Shown here: piece after piece, positions 51,656 to 60,854 of the stretch
Numbering within the stretch: position 1 is the stretch's first letter
Layout: every line of letters begins with the position of its first letter
Source of the DNA: DATASD01 sp035478835
GTDB taxonomy: Bacteria; Patescibacteriota; Saccharimonadia; Saccharimonadales; UBA4665
Assembly (NCBI GenBank): GCA_035478835.1
Contig: DATIJH010000002.1
Location: forward strand, 326,782-390,781
Length of the DNA: 64,000 nucleotides
Direction of reading: 5' to 3'
Notes under the pieces: model-generated
What the model was told of the DNA's origin: nothing
Databases searched by the model: none
Seen by the model: only the letters and a program-made list of their open reading frames with translations
Position numbers and translations under genes: made by a program

Positions 51656-51701
51656 TTAGCACTCTTGACTCGTGAGTGCTAATGGCGCTATTATATTTAT
51701 A
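51656..51701 (+). promoter_or_regulatory. CIRCE operator and promoter of clpC
   Basis: TTAGCACTC-N9-GAGTGCTAA (51656-51682) is a perfect CIRCE, the site of the HrcA heat-shock repressor. TTGACT (51665-51670) inside its spacer and TATTAT (51689-51694), 18 bases apart, make the promoter. The operator covers the -35 region. Confidence 0.95.
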
Positions 51702-51741
51702 GTGATGCGGGGTAAGCATCGCAGAAAGGACGCTATATTTT

Positions 51742-54276
51742 ATGACACCAGACTCTGCAGATTTTCAAGATTTTTTGAATCACCTTACAACTAACGCACT
51801 TCAAAGCCTTAAGCACGCCGATATCGCCGCACGCAACCTCGGCAGTGCATACGTAGGCACCGAGCATTTGCTGCTCGGCGTGTTAGCGCAAACCAGCAGC
51901 ATGGGCGCAAAATTGCTCGAAGGCGCCGGCGTCACGTTTGACCGCACGCGCTTGGCCTTAAACTTGCCGAAAGCAGTAGCAGTTGGCGCTGCCGGCGGTG
52001 CAAAAGGCCTGAGCGAAACCGCAAAGCTTACCCTCAAAATGGCTTATGACGTTGCGCAGGATTATAACCAGGATTACTGCGGCACCGAGCACATCTTATA
52101 CAGTATTTTGACGCAAAAGAACGCCCGGGCAACCATTTTGCTGCGCGAAATGGATGTTGATACCGACCAGCTTATGAACGAGCTTGAGCAGTTCTTGAGC
52201 AAGCAACAATACGACGAAGACGGCAACGAAAGCACCGAAACCGCCCGCCGCGCCGGCAGCCGCAATAAAGGCCGCAAGACCGCACTCGACTTCTTTGGCA
52301 CCGACATTACGGCACAGGCCCGCGCTGGCAAACTCGACCCCGTTGTTGGGCGCGAGCCGCAGATCCGCCGCGTCGTTACTATTTTGAACCGCCGCACCAA
52401 AAATAACCCGGTGCTCATTGGCGAACCCGGCGTCGGCAAAACCGCTATCGTTGAAGGTCTTGCCCAGCGTATTATCAACGAAGATGTGCCGGACAGCTTG
52501 CTCGACAAGCGTATCGTAATGCTCGACTTGGCTGGCATGATCGCCGGCACGAAGTATCGCGGCGAGTTCGAGGAGCGGCTTAAAAAAGTCATGGCCGAAC
52601 TCGAGAACGATAAAAAAACGATTGTGTTCATCGACGAGATGCACCTGATCGTGGGCGCTGGTGCGGCCGAAGGCGCTATGGACGCCGGCAATATTTTGAA
52701 ACCGGCTTTGGCGCGCGGCAAAGTCCAGATGATCGGCGCTACGACGACCGCAGAATACACGAAGCACATCGAGAAAGACGCCGCTCTGGAGCGCCGCTTC
52801 CAGCCGGTGCAGGTGCCGCAAGCGACCATTGCCGAAACATTGGCGATTTTGAAGGGCCTGCGCAAACACTACGAGTCATTCCACGGCGTAACAGTGGCCA
52901 ATGATGTGCTCGAGGACATCGTCAATTTTGCCGACCGCTACATTAACGACCGCTTCATGCCGGACAAAGCCATCGACTTGCTCGACGAAACGGCTGCGCA
53001 TTTGCGCGTGGACAAGGGCAAGACTTCGCCGGAAGTCCGCAAATTGCAGAAGGAACTGAAACTTGTCAGCCTACGCATCGACGAAGCCGTTGACGCCGAA
53101 GACTACGAAAAGGCCGCCAAAGAAAAGACGCGCGCCAGCCAGATTAACGAACAGCTCAACAAATTGCAGGCCAATGACAAGCAAAACAAACGCTTGGCGC
53201 TGACCAGCGACGACGTCGCAGGCGTTATTTCGCGCATGACCGGTGTTCCGGTACGCAAAGTGATTCGCTCCGAAGCCAAATATTTGTTAAATCTCGAGAA
53301 AACATTGGGCAAATATGTGATCGGCCAGTCCGAAGCCGTTGATGTGGTAGCGCGCGCGGTACGCCGCAACCGCTCAGGCATCGGCAGCGGCAAACGCCCG
53401 ATTGGCTCGTTCATTTTCCTTGGCCCGACCGGCGTTGGTAAAACTGAGCTCGCCCGCGTGCTCGCCCGTGAGTTCTTTGGCTCCGAAGAAGCGCTCGTAA
53501 AAATCGATATGAGCGAGTTCGGCGAAGCGCATAACACCTCACGCCTGGTTGGCGCGCCAGCCGGATACGTCGGCTACGAAGAAGGCGGCCAGTTGACCGA
53601 CAAAATCCGCCGCCAGCCATACAGCCTGGTATTGTTCGATGAGATCGAAAAAGCCCACCCCGATGTCTTTAACATGCTGCTCCAGATACTGGAAGACGGC
53701 CACTTGACTGACGCCAAGGGCCGCAAGATCAACTTTACGAACACGATCGTCATTATGACGAGCAACGTAGGCGCCGAAAAACTGCAAAAAGAAGCAGCTT
53801 TCGGATTCCACGCCAGCAATAGTGCAGACATGAAAGACCTCGATGAACTGCACAAGCTCAACCGGGACAAAGTGCTCGACCAGCTCAAGAAAACGATGCG
53901 TCCCGAGCTATTGAACCGCATCGACAAAACAGTCGTGTTCCGTGCGCTCACCAAGGATGATATTTTCCGCATCATCGACCTGCAGCTCGACGAACTCCGC
54001 GGACGCATGCAGCGCCAGGGCCTTGGCCTCCAGGTGACACCGGCCGCCAAACAATACTTGCTCGACAACGGGTATGACGAAAAGAACGGTGTGCGTCCGC
54101 TGCGCCGCCTCATTCAGGACACTATTGAGGATCACGTGGCGCTGGAGCTGCTGAGCGAAACATTTGCCGCCGGAAGCATCGTACAAGTCGGCGCCAAAAA
54201 CGGCGAACTCACCTACACAACAGTGGGCGAACACGCCGAAGCAGCGACCAAAAAAACTGCTGCTAAAACCAAGTAA
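51742..54276 (+). CDS. clpC: ATP-dependent Clp protease ATPase subunit ClpC
   Basis: An 844-residue AAA+ unfoldase that feeds proteins to ClpP. Two N-terminal Clp repeats (LGSAYVGTEHLLLGVL, CGTEHILYSIL), first ATPase with Walker A GEPGVGKTA (about residue 227), a middle domain with a UVR-like helix pair (DEAVDAEDYEKAAKEK), second ATPase with GPTGVGKTE (about 561), then the D2 small domain and a short Lys/Ala tail. AAAGGA precedes the ATG. The CIRCE site puts it under HrcA, so it is a heat-shock gene. ClpP is not in the window. Confidence 0.97.
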   Translation: MTPDSADFQDFLNHLTTNALQSLKHADIAARNLGSAYVGTEHLLLGVLAQTSSMGAKLLEGAGVTFDRTRLALNLPKAVAVGAAGGAKGLSETAKLTLKMAYDVAQDYNQDYCGTEHILYSILTQKNARATILLREMDVDTDQLMNELEQFLSKQQYDEDGNESTETARRAGSRNKGRKTALDFFGTDITAQARAGKLDPVVGREPQIRRVVTILNRRTKNNPVLIGEPGVGKTAIVEGLAQRIINEDVPDSLLDKRIVMLDLAGMIAGTKYRGEFEERLKKVMAELENDKKTIVFIDEMHLIVGAGAAEGAMDAGNILKPALARGKVQMIGATTTAEYTKHIEKDAALERRFQPVQVPQATIAETLAILKGLRKHYESFHGVTVANDVLEDIVNFADRYINDRFMPDKAIDLLDETAAHLRVDKGKTSPEVRKLQKELKLVSLRIDEAVDAEDYEKAAKEKTRASQINEQLNKLQANDKQNKRLALTSDDVAGVISRMTGVPVRKVIRSEAKYLLNLEKTLGKYVIGQSEAVDVVARAVRRNRSGIGSGKRPIGSFIFLGPTGVGKTELARVLAREFFGSEEALVKIDMSEFGEAHNTSRLVGAPAGYVGYEEGGQLTDKIRRQPYSLVLFDEIEKAHPDVFNMLLQILEDGHLTDAKGRKINFTNTIVIMTSNVGAEKLQKEAAFGFHASNSADMKDLDELHKLNRDKVLDQLKKTMRPELLNRIDKTVVFRALTKDDIFRIIDLQLDELRGRMQRQGLGLQVTPAAKQYLLDNGYDEKNGVRPLRRLIQDTIEDHVALELLSETFAAGSIVQVGAKNGELTYTTVGEHAEAATKKTAAKTK

Positions 54277-54310
54277 CTTTTAAGTCACCACGTGCTACAC
54301 TAGGGGCATC

Positions 54311-55291
54311 ATGCGCACCACACGGCGACTCATAGGCACGGCGCTGCTACTTGCAGTTATTGCGGGCGGCGCCTTGCTGTATGCGAATCGGTATCAGATT
54401 TATGATTGGGCGCGGCTGCAAAACTATCAGCCGCCAGCCGCAATCAGCCAACTTGCCAGCGACGACACTATGTCGCCGTACGCGCAGCACATGTTTTATG
54501 TCAACCGGCCGGATCTGACCACCGACAAAACATTCTTTAACCAAAAATGCGGTAACAAAGAACAGACAATTGTGCTGGGCTGTTACCGGAGCGCCGAAAC
54601 AGGTATTTATTTGTATGACATCACCGACCCGCGCCTGGCCGGAGTAGAACAAGTGACGGCCGCGCACGAAACGCTGCATGCCATTTATGAGCGCCTCAGC
54701 AGCAAACAGCGCGCCAGCGTCGACACCATGCTCCTGGATTATTACAATAACAATTTGCAGGACCAACGTATCAAGCAAAACATCGACCTCTATAAAAAGA
54801 TCGAGCCAAACGATGTCGTGAACGAAATGCACTCCATTTTCGGTACAGAAATCGCAAGCCTGCCGCCGCCGCTCGAAAATTATTACAAACAGTATTTTAC
54901 TGACCGGCAAAAAATTGCGCAGTACGCCGCTGATTACGAAGGAGCCTTCACGAGCCGCCAAAACGAAGTAGCGGCCGACGACACGCAGCTGGCCGCCATG
55001 AAAAAACAGATTGACGCCGACAATCAGGATCTCACCCAGAGGCAGCAAGCGCTGATCGCGCAAAAATCGCAGATGGACGCCGAGCTTAACAAGGGTCAGA
55101 CGGCTGCGTATAACGCGCAGGTCGCTCCGTATAACGCAGCAGTGGACGCATATAATAATGAAGTGGCGGCGCTAAAAACGCTTGTCGCACAATATAATGC
55201 GCTCGTTGACCGGCGCAACGCCATTGCGATCGAGGAGAATCAGCTGACGCAAGCCCTCAGCAGTCAGGCTACGCCAATTCCGGCACAATAG
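54311..55291 (+). CDS. Membrane-anchored HExxH protein with coiled coil
   Basis: A 326-residue protein with one N-terminal membrane helix (about residues 6-25), an extracellular domain with a zincin motif H119-E-T-L-H123 (AAHETLHAIYERLS) and a possible third ligand E180 (IFGTEI), and a C-terminal coiled coil (about 195-310). This suggests a zinc metallopeptidase tethered to the cell surface. TACACT at 54296-54301 implies a leader of about 3 bases. No family recognised; peptidase role is inferred from the motif. Confidence 0.75.
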   Translation: MRTTRRLIGTALLLAVIAGGALLYANRYQIYDWARLQNYQPPAAISQLASDDTMSPYAQHMFYVNRPDLTTDKTFFNQKCGNKEQTIVLGCYRSAETGIYLYDITDPRLAGVEQVTAAHETLHAIYERLSSKQRASVDTMLLDYYNNNLQDQRIKQNIDLYKKIEPNDVVNEMHSIFGTEIASLPPPLENYYKQYFTDRQKIAQYAADYEGAFTSRQNEVAADDTQLAAMKKQIDADNQDLTQRQQALIAQKSQMDAELNKGQTAAYNAQVAPYNAAVDAYNNEVAALKTLVAQYNALVDRRNAIAIEENQLTQALSSQATPIPAQ

Positions 55292-55293
55292 TG

Positions 55294-55306
55294 TACACTG
55301 GTACAA
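55294..55306 (+). promoter_or_regulatory. Leaderless promoter of radA
   Basis: TACACT at 55294-55299, six bases, ATG at 55306; no ribosome site. It supports this ATG over a GTG 15 bases upstream. Confidence 0.6.
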
Positions 55307-56661
55307 TGGCAAAGAAGACGGTGCAATATGTGTGCAGTGAATGCGGGGCGACATCGGCCTCATGGATGGGCAAGTGCCCCCAGTGCGGCGCATGGAACAG
55401 CTTGCAAGAAGAGGCACTCATCGTCGCTACGACGGCTGGCGGTACCGCGGTTCGCAGTGGACTTGTCTTGCGCCCCAACACCGTTAGCCAGCTGGTGCAG
55501 CACGACCAAAAGCGGCTCAAGACCGGCTTGCCGGACGTTGACGCTATTCTGGGCGGCGGCGTGGTCGCAGGCAGCGTTAATTTGATTGCCGGGCAGCCAG
55601 GCATCGGCAAAAGTACATTATTATTACAGTTGGCAAACTCGCTCGCCGGGCGCCACAAGGTACTATATGTAAGCGGCGAGGAATCTGGTCACCAGATCGG
55701 CTTGCGCGCCGAGCGGCTGCAAGCCAAGGCCGCGACCCTGCAGCTGGCCACGAGTACGAGCGCCGACGATATCGCTGCAACAATTGGCACGGGCGAATAT
55801 GAGCTCGTGGTGGTGGACTCAATTCAGACCGTGGCGTGCGCGGCAGTAGCTTCGTCGGCCGGCACGGTTTCACAAATCACCAACAGCACGCAGCTGATTT
55901 TGGCGGCTGCCAAGCAATCCGGTACAGCTGTAATTTTAGTAGGGCATGTGACCAAGGAAGGCTCGATCGCCGGGCCAAAGGTGCTCGAGCACGTGGTAGA
56001 TGTTGTACTGCAGCTCGAAGGCGACCGTTACGGCGGTTTTAAAATATTGCGTGCTACCAAAAACCGCTTTGGTCCAACGACCGAGGCAGGCATTTTCGAA
56101 ATGGTTGATGCGGGTCTGAAGCCGGTGCAGAATCCGTCGGCAGCGCTGCTCGCCGAACGTCAGGTGAGCGACGGCTCTATTGTATTAGCCACACTCGAAG
56201 GTACGCGTCCGCTGCTCGTCGAAGTCCAGGCACTGGTTAATAAAACGAGCTACGGCTACCCAAAGCGAGCGGCAAGCGGAATCGACCTGAATCGTGTAAA
56301 CTTATTGGTGGCAATGCTTGAGCGCCGCACCAAACTGCAGCTTGCCGATCAGGACATTTATATTAATATTGTCGGCGGCATGCGCATCACTGAGCCGGCC
56401 GCGGACTTAGCGGTTTGTATGGCGATCGGCTCGGCCGCACGCGGCTTGCAATTAAAAGCGAATGCCGTCGTGTTCGGCGAAGTGGGCTTAAGTGGCGAGG
56501 TCCGCCACGTGCCATACATCGAAAAACGAATACAAGAGGCCACGAAGCTCGGTTTTGAGTGCGCTATTGGCCCCAACCAAAAGTCTGGTAAAAAGTTATC
56601 AACTTTGCAAAGCGTCAGCAATGTACGAGACGCGCTCAACCAGTTTCTGGAGAAAGAGTAA
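55306..56661 (+). CDS. radA: DNA repair protein RadA
   Basis: A 451-residue RecA-like branch-migration helicase. N-terminal C4 zinc finger (CSECGATSASWMGKCPQCG), Walker A GQPGIGKSTLLLQ (about residue 95), the RadA-specific KNRFG near 251-255 in TKNRFGPTTEAGIFEM, and a C-terminal Lon-like domain (GIDLNRVNLLVAMLERR, VGLSGEVRHV). The next gene starts 8 bases later. Confidence 0.97.
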   Translation: MAKKTVQYVCSECGATSASWMGKCPQCGAWNSLQEEALIVATTAGGTAVRSGLVLRPNTVSQLVQHDQKRLKTGLPDVDAILGGGVVAGSVNLIAGQPGIGKSTLLLQLANSLAGRHKVLYVSGEESGHQIGLRAERLQAKAATLQLATSTSADDIAATIGTGEYELVVVDSIQTVACAAVASSAGTVSQITNSTQLILAAAKQSGTAVILVGHVTKEGSIAGPKVLEHVVDVVLQLEGDRYGGFKILRATKNRFGPTTEAGIFEMVDAGLKPVQNPSAALLAERQVSDGSIVLATLEGTRPLLVEVQALVNKTSYGYPKRAASGIDLNRVNLLVAMLERRTKLQLADQDIYINIVGGMRITEPAADLAVCMAIGSAARGLQLKANAVVFGEVGLSGEVRHVPYIEKRIQEATKLGFECAIGPNQKSGKKLSTLQSVSNVRDALNQFLEKE

Positions 56662-56669
56662 AAATTATT

Positions 56670-57539
56670 ATGCAAATTATTGAACTTATTTTATTGATTG
56701 TGATCTGTTATTTGCTTATCTCGCAGCGCGAGGGCAGCCGCTTGCCCGGGCTGAGCGTCGGCCGCACCAAGCAGCGCAAGCTGGTTCTCGACAGCTGCGG
56801 CTTAATTGACGGCCGCATTGTGGATGTGGCCCGCACCGGCTTTTTGGCCGACGAGTTCATAATTCCCCAGTTTGTATTAAACGAATTGCAAATGTTGGCG
56901 GACGGTAATGACTCGCACAAGCGCGAACGCGCCCGGTTTGGGCTCGACATTGCGCACCAGCTGCAAGATGAGTCCGGCCTTTCGACCTCAAACGTGACGA
57001 TCGACCGCACGCAATTTCCAGACGTACCAACAACAGATGACAAGCTAGTGGCGTTGGCTCGCCGCCTCAAGGCAAACTTGTATACCACCGACTATAATTT
57101 GACCAAAGTAGCTACCGTTGAGGGCGTGCAAGTGCTCAACATTAACGAGTTGGCGCAAACAATGCGGCCGGTCAGCTTGCCAGGCGAGACACTGCAAATC
57201 AAGATCTTGCAAAAGGGCAGCAACCACGACCAGGGCGTCGGCTATCTTGAGGACGGTACAATGATCGTCGTTGATGGCGCGGCGCGGTACGTTGGCAAAA
57301 CGGTGAACGTGACCGTGAGCCGGATGCACCAGACGGTGGCGGGGAAGATGGTCTTTGGCCAATTGCGTCAAGCTGCTGCACCTGCGCAGACCCAGAAGCC
57401 GGCAGCACAAACTCAGGACGGCCGCGCGAACGCTACTACTCAGACTAAGGCTACGACTACTCGCCAAGCGACGTCGAATCTCACCAACAAACTGCATCAG
57501 CGATTACTCAAGAAGCGTCCGGTCCGCCAGCGTATCTAA
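56670..57539 (+). CDS. PIN-TRAM domain protein, YacL-like
   Basis: A 289-residue protein with one short N-terminal membrane helix (about residues 3-17), a PIN nuclease domain (LDSCGLIDGRIVDVARTGF, VLNELQMLAD, TDDKLVALARRL, TDYNLTKVA) and a TRAM RNA-binding domain (KGSNHDQGVGYLEDGTMIVV), then a Gln/Ala/Thr-rich basic tail. YacL-type proteins usually have four helices; only one is left here. Likely an RNase; target unknown. Cotranscribed with radA. Confidence 0.9.
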   Translation: MQIIELILLIVICYLLISQREGSRLPGLSVGRTKQRKLVLDSCGLIDGRIVDVARTGFLADEFIIPQFVLNELQMLADGNDSHKRERARFGLDIAHQLQDESGLSTSNVTIDRTQFPDVPTTDDKLVALARRLKANLYTTDYNLTKVATVEGVQVLNINELAQTMRPVSLPGETLQIKILQKGSNHDQGVGYLEDGTMIVVDGAARYVGKTVNVTVSRMHQTVAGKMVFGQLRQAAAPAQTQKPAAQTQDGRANATTQTKATTTRQATSNLTNKLHQRLLKKRPVRQRI

Positions 57540-57541
57540 AC

Positions 57542-57650
57542 TAGGCAGCCACCCCGACCGCACACATCCCCGTGCTCAAACACTGCGGACAGGATACCGC
57601 AAACTGCGCGCGGTTGGATGTGTGCGGCTCGATGCGGCTCATTATTTAAT
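57542..57650. repeat. 109-bp hairpin-forming repeat, copy 2
   Basis: Identical to 3732-3840 and in the same orientation. Again it lies between convergent genes (the PIN-TRAM gene and the PBP gene), starting 3 bases after a stop codon. Flanking bases differ at both ends, so the unit is exactly 109 bases. Confidence 0.93.
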
Positions 57651-57661
57651 GGCGCATAAGC

Positions 57662-57694
57662 AAAGACCGCAGCTTCAACAGCTACGGTCTTTTG
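57662..57694. terminator. Bidirectional terminator
   Basis: AAAGACCGCAGCT/AGCTACGGTCTTT (57662-57674, 57680-57692) is a 13-bp stem with one mismatch (G-U on the minus strand) and a 5-base loop, flanked by A-rich and T-rich bases. It serves the convergent PIN-TRAM and PBP genes. Confidence 0.75.
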
Positions 57695-57717
57695 TGGCGG
57701 GCGCCGGGCGGAGGCAC

Positions 57718-60627
57718 TTACGTGCCTGCGTCGGTGAAGTTCACAGTTGTGGTGTCGGTCGCGTCATAAAGCACGCTGTCGATGACCTGGGCGCTCACCG
57801 TTGCCTGGCCGGAACTTGTCGGCGTATACGAGAACGTAACGGTGCTCGGCGAGTCGCTCACTTGCTGGCTTTGTACCTTCTGGCCATTTACCATCAGGTT
57901 GACGGTACCCGGGTATGAGCCGCTTGAAAGTGCAGCCGTGCCTTGCGTAACAACAACGACGAAGTTACAACCGCTCGTTGCGCTACAAGTTTGCGGCGCG
58001 GTTAGCGTTACGGACGGCTTGGTATCGTTGCAATTGTGGACGTCATCGTTGCCGGTGACCGTTGCAGTGCTTGCACCCTTCACGAATATGTCTGCCGAGA
58101 ACGCGTTATCGTTCGATCCGCTTATCACCTTTTGTGCGAGTTGCGGCGTACAGCTAGTGGCAAGTTTGCCCGAAACAACGTCGATAGTCTGCGAGCTGGT
58201 GGTGCCGGTTTTTGGCTGTTGGTACCACGACGGGAATAGGTCGGTGCTTGGGCTTGGGATTTGCTCGCCGTTTCTTGACATCTTATGGCTGAGGATGAAT
58301 GCCGGCAGCGTCTTGATGTCGCTTGGCGCGGCCCAGTTCGTTGGCTTAACGTTTAGCATGTCGTGTGCGCCTTGCATCCAGCCGCGGACGATCGGCTCGG
58401 TCATCGTTTCCATGTTGCCGGTCATGGCAACGGTACGAGTGTGATAGCCGACCCAGGTAACAGCGGTGTACTGCGTGGACCAGCTTTCCATAAGACCGTC
58501 GAATGCGTAGTTGGTGGTACCGGTCTTGACTGCGAAGTTCCAGCCTTTGTAGCGATGGAATTTGTAACCAAAGCTCGAGAGTGGCGTACAGCTGGTATCG
58601 GTGCAGTTGCCGGGCAAGTAACTGGCGCGCGGGTCAGACGCCATGCTGTTCATAATGAACGCGGTGTCGGGCTTTAGGACCTGCTTGCCGGTCGGCTGTT
58701 TGAACTCGTCGATGACTTTGTTGCTGGAATCGGTAATCTTTAAGATGTACGTTCGTGGAATTGCCACGCCCATGCGTGCGATGCTGGCGATGCCGTTAAC
58801 TTGATCGTCGAGGTGCAAGTACGCACCGTCACCGATGGCCGACGAAGTGTAACACTGGGTTTCGTCGCTCTTGCTTGCCGTAAAGATGTCTGTGCCAGGT
58901 GTGTAACAGTGATAGCTGTCGCCGCTCGGGTTGGCCATAAGCGCGTCGGCAGTACTGATGGTCTTGTTGACTGAGTTAACTTTGCCCGGGCTGCTGTCGT
59001 TCGGAACGGCGCTTAACATGGCTTTCATGGCCGGAATGTTACGCGAACCGCCCAGAGCGTAGCGCAGCGTTACGGCGCCAGGTGTGCCGCCATCGTAGTC
59101 GCGGGCGCAGTCACCGGGGTTGTTTGAGTTTTGGTAGGGGTGCGTACACGGGTAGCCGGGAATACCGACATTGGGCGCACCGGGTTGGTCATACAACACC
59201 GAACCTGCACCGACGTTATTATTGTTGTCGATGAACGTAGCATAGTCGTACGGTTTAAAGCTCGAGCCTGGGGAAATGTTGACGTCGTGCGCATAGTTGA
59301 TGCTTCCGTGATCCGGATCGCTAAAGTCAAATCCACCTACGAGGGACACGATCTGGCCGGTCTTGTTATCTTCGGCAACGAACGCAGCCTCATCACCACC
59401 TTGGCGCAGAATAGTTTTTTTGTCGGCCTGCACTTGTTGTTCGGCCAGGTTCTGCAGGTTCAGGTCGAGCGTCGTAACAACCTTCCAGCCACCGCGGTTG
59501 ACAATTGCGGCACTGTATTTTTGCTCAAGCTGCGACTTGGCTGCCAGCACAAAGTATGGTGCCTTTATGCCGTCGTATTTGGGCTGGGCCGGATGTACTT
59601 GCGCCAAAATCTCAACTTTTTTAGCCTCGTCGGCTTGCGCTTGAGTAATCATTTTTTGCGCAGCCATTTGGTCGAGGATGTAATGCTGGCGCGCAATTAA
59701 GCCATTGGCGTCAAAATCGTAACCACCGGCAGCGGGGTTATAAACCGGGCTGCTGTATGGCGAGTAAGAAGTTGGGGCTTTCGGAATAGCAGCCAGCATG
59801 GCGGCCTGTGAGAGCGTTAAATCTTTGGCATCGACGTTAAAGTAGTCGCGCGCCGCAGTCTCGACACCGTAGTCCACGCCGCTGTATGGCGCCAGGTTCA
59901 AGTAACCGGTCAAGATGTCGTCTTTCGAGTACTCGCGTTCGACTTCAACGGCCAGAATAACTTCTTTAATCTTGCGGGCGATGGATTGGTCGCCGGTCCA
60001 GCCCTTGTTGAGCTTTACGAGCTGCTGAGTGATGGTTGAACCACCCTGAGTGCCGCCGCCGCCAAATACGTCGTGCAGGCCGGCGCGCAAAATACCGCGC
60101 ACATCAAAAGCACCGTGCTTGTAGAAATCTTTGTCCTCGATGGCAACCGTCGCTTGCTTCATGTACGGTGAGATCTGATTGCCGGGGATAGGTACGCGTT
60201 TTACACCGTCATAGTCCTGCCACAATACAGTTTGCCCGGTGCGATCATAATATGTGATGCTGCCGCCGACGTTGGTGCCGGAAATGTCCTTAATGTTCGG
60301 CAGGTCTTTACGGAAGTACGCAAACAAACCGATAATCAAAATAAAACACGCCACAATGCCAATGCCGGCAATCTTGAGCGCCATAATAAGGCCGTCGCGG
60401 CTAAACCAATATTTAATGACACGCTTGGGATGCAAGCGGTACAAGATCCGTTTAAAGCGGTTCTTTGGAAGTGTGCTTAGGTACATAGCGCGGCGTCGCG
60501 CTTTGGCGTCGCGGCGTGCTTTCACGCGGTCAGAAAAACTGCGGTTGACCTTAAAGGTACTGCCGCTTTTAGTGGTAAAGGTGTTCTTTGCCGTGCGGCG
60601 TCTCGGCCCGTTGCTGGGAGTGCTCAT
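57718..60627 (-). CDS. Class A penicillin-binding protein (PBP1A type)
   Basis: A 969-residue bifunctional peptidoglycan synthase. Arg/Lys-rich cytoplasmic N-terminus, membrane helix (about residues 84-106), glycosyltransferase GT51 domain (EDKDFYKHGAFDVRGILRA, QGGSTITQQLVKL, EYSKDDILTGYLN), transpeptidase with SxxK in SPGSSFKPYDY, and KTGTTN; a C-terminal Ig-like domain of about 100 residues follows. Length and C-terminal domain resemble Gram-positive PBP1. It shows that the cell builds its own peptidoglycan. Confidence 0.97.
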   Translation of the reverse strand: MSTPSNGPRRRTAKNTFTTKSGSTFKVNRSFSDRVKARRDAKARRRAMYLSTLPKNRFKRILYRLHPKRVIKYWFSRDGLIMALKIAGIGIVACFILIIGLFAYFRKDLPNIKDISGTNVGGSITYYDRTGQTVLWQDYDGVKRVPIPGNQISPYMKQATVAIEDKDFYKHGAFDVRGILRAGLHDVFGGGGTQGGSTITQQLVKLNKGWTGDQSIARKIKEVILAVEVEREYSKDDILTGYLNLAPYSGVDYGVETAARDYFNVDAKDLTLSQAAMLAAIPKAPTSYSPYSSPVYNPAAGGYDFDANGLIARQHYILDQMAAQKMITQAQADEAKKVEILAQVHPAQPKYDGIKAPYFVLAAKSQLEQKYSAAIVNRGGWKVVTTLDLNLQNLAEQQVQADKKTILRQGGDEAAFVAEDNKTGQIVSLVGGFDFSDPDHGSINYAHDVNISPGSSFKPYDYATFIDNNNNVGAGSVLYDQPGAPNVGIPGYPCTHPYQNSNNPGDCARDYDGGTPGAVTLRYALGGSRNIPAMKAMLSAVPNDSSPGKVNSVNKTISTADALMANPSGDSYHCYTPGTDIFTASKSDETQCYTSSAIGDGAYLHLDDQVNGIASIARMGVAIPRTYILKITDSSNKVIDEFKQPTGKQVLKPDTAFIMNSMASDPRASYLPGNCTDTSCTPLSSFGYKFHRYKGWNFAVKTGTTNYAFDGLMESWSTQYTAVTWVGYHTRTVAMTGNMETMTEPIVRGWMQGAHDMLNVKPTNWAAPSDIKTLPAFILSHKMSRNGEQIPSPSTDLFPSWYQQPKTGTTSSQTIDVVSGKLATSCTPQLAQKVISGSNDNAFSADIFVKGASTATVTGNDDVHNCNDTKPSVTLTAPQTCSATSGCNFVVVVTQGTAALSSGSYPGTVNLMVNGQKVQSQQVSDSPSTVTFSYTPTSSGQATVSAQVIDSVLYDATDTTTVNFTDAGT

Positions 60628-60749
60628 CCTACTCTTTTCGCCCCTTATACTCTATGAATATATGACGTTATTATAGCAAATTTAAACTGAGCGCCAATCT
60701 TGACATTTTGGAAAAATACAGCTGGTTTTCAGGCGACCATCAGATGCAG

Positions 60750-60762
60750 TATACTAATTGCA
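60750..60762 (+). promoter_or_regulatory. Leaderless promoter upstream of tyrS
   Basis: TATACT at 60750-60755, six bases, ATG at 60762, which opens a 21-codon frame. Same geometry as at the other leaderless starts. Confidence 0.6.
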
Positions 60763-60827
60763 TGATTATCGTTGATCCGATGCCACATCAATATTTATAT
60801 CGTCGCGCTATAACTTGCAATAACTAA
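60762..60827 (+). CDS. Putative 21-residue leader peptide of tyrS
   Basis: ATG to TAA encodes a 21-residue peptide with HQYLYRRA in the middle, that is two Tyr codons among the eleventh to thirteenth. It begins at the predicted transcript start and ends 27 bases before the tyrS ATG. No ribosome site precedes it. It may be a translated leader that senses charged tRNA-Tyr; not proven. Confidence 0.5.
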   Translation: MIIVDPMPHQYLYRRAITCNN

Positions 60828-60854
60828 CTCTGATAAGGATTTTTGAGGATTTTT

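Noticed and set aside
60628..60854. T-box riboswitch before tyrS
   Set aside because: Neither the T-box antiterminator sequence nor a specifier-loop structure or terminator is visible.
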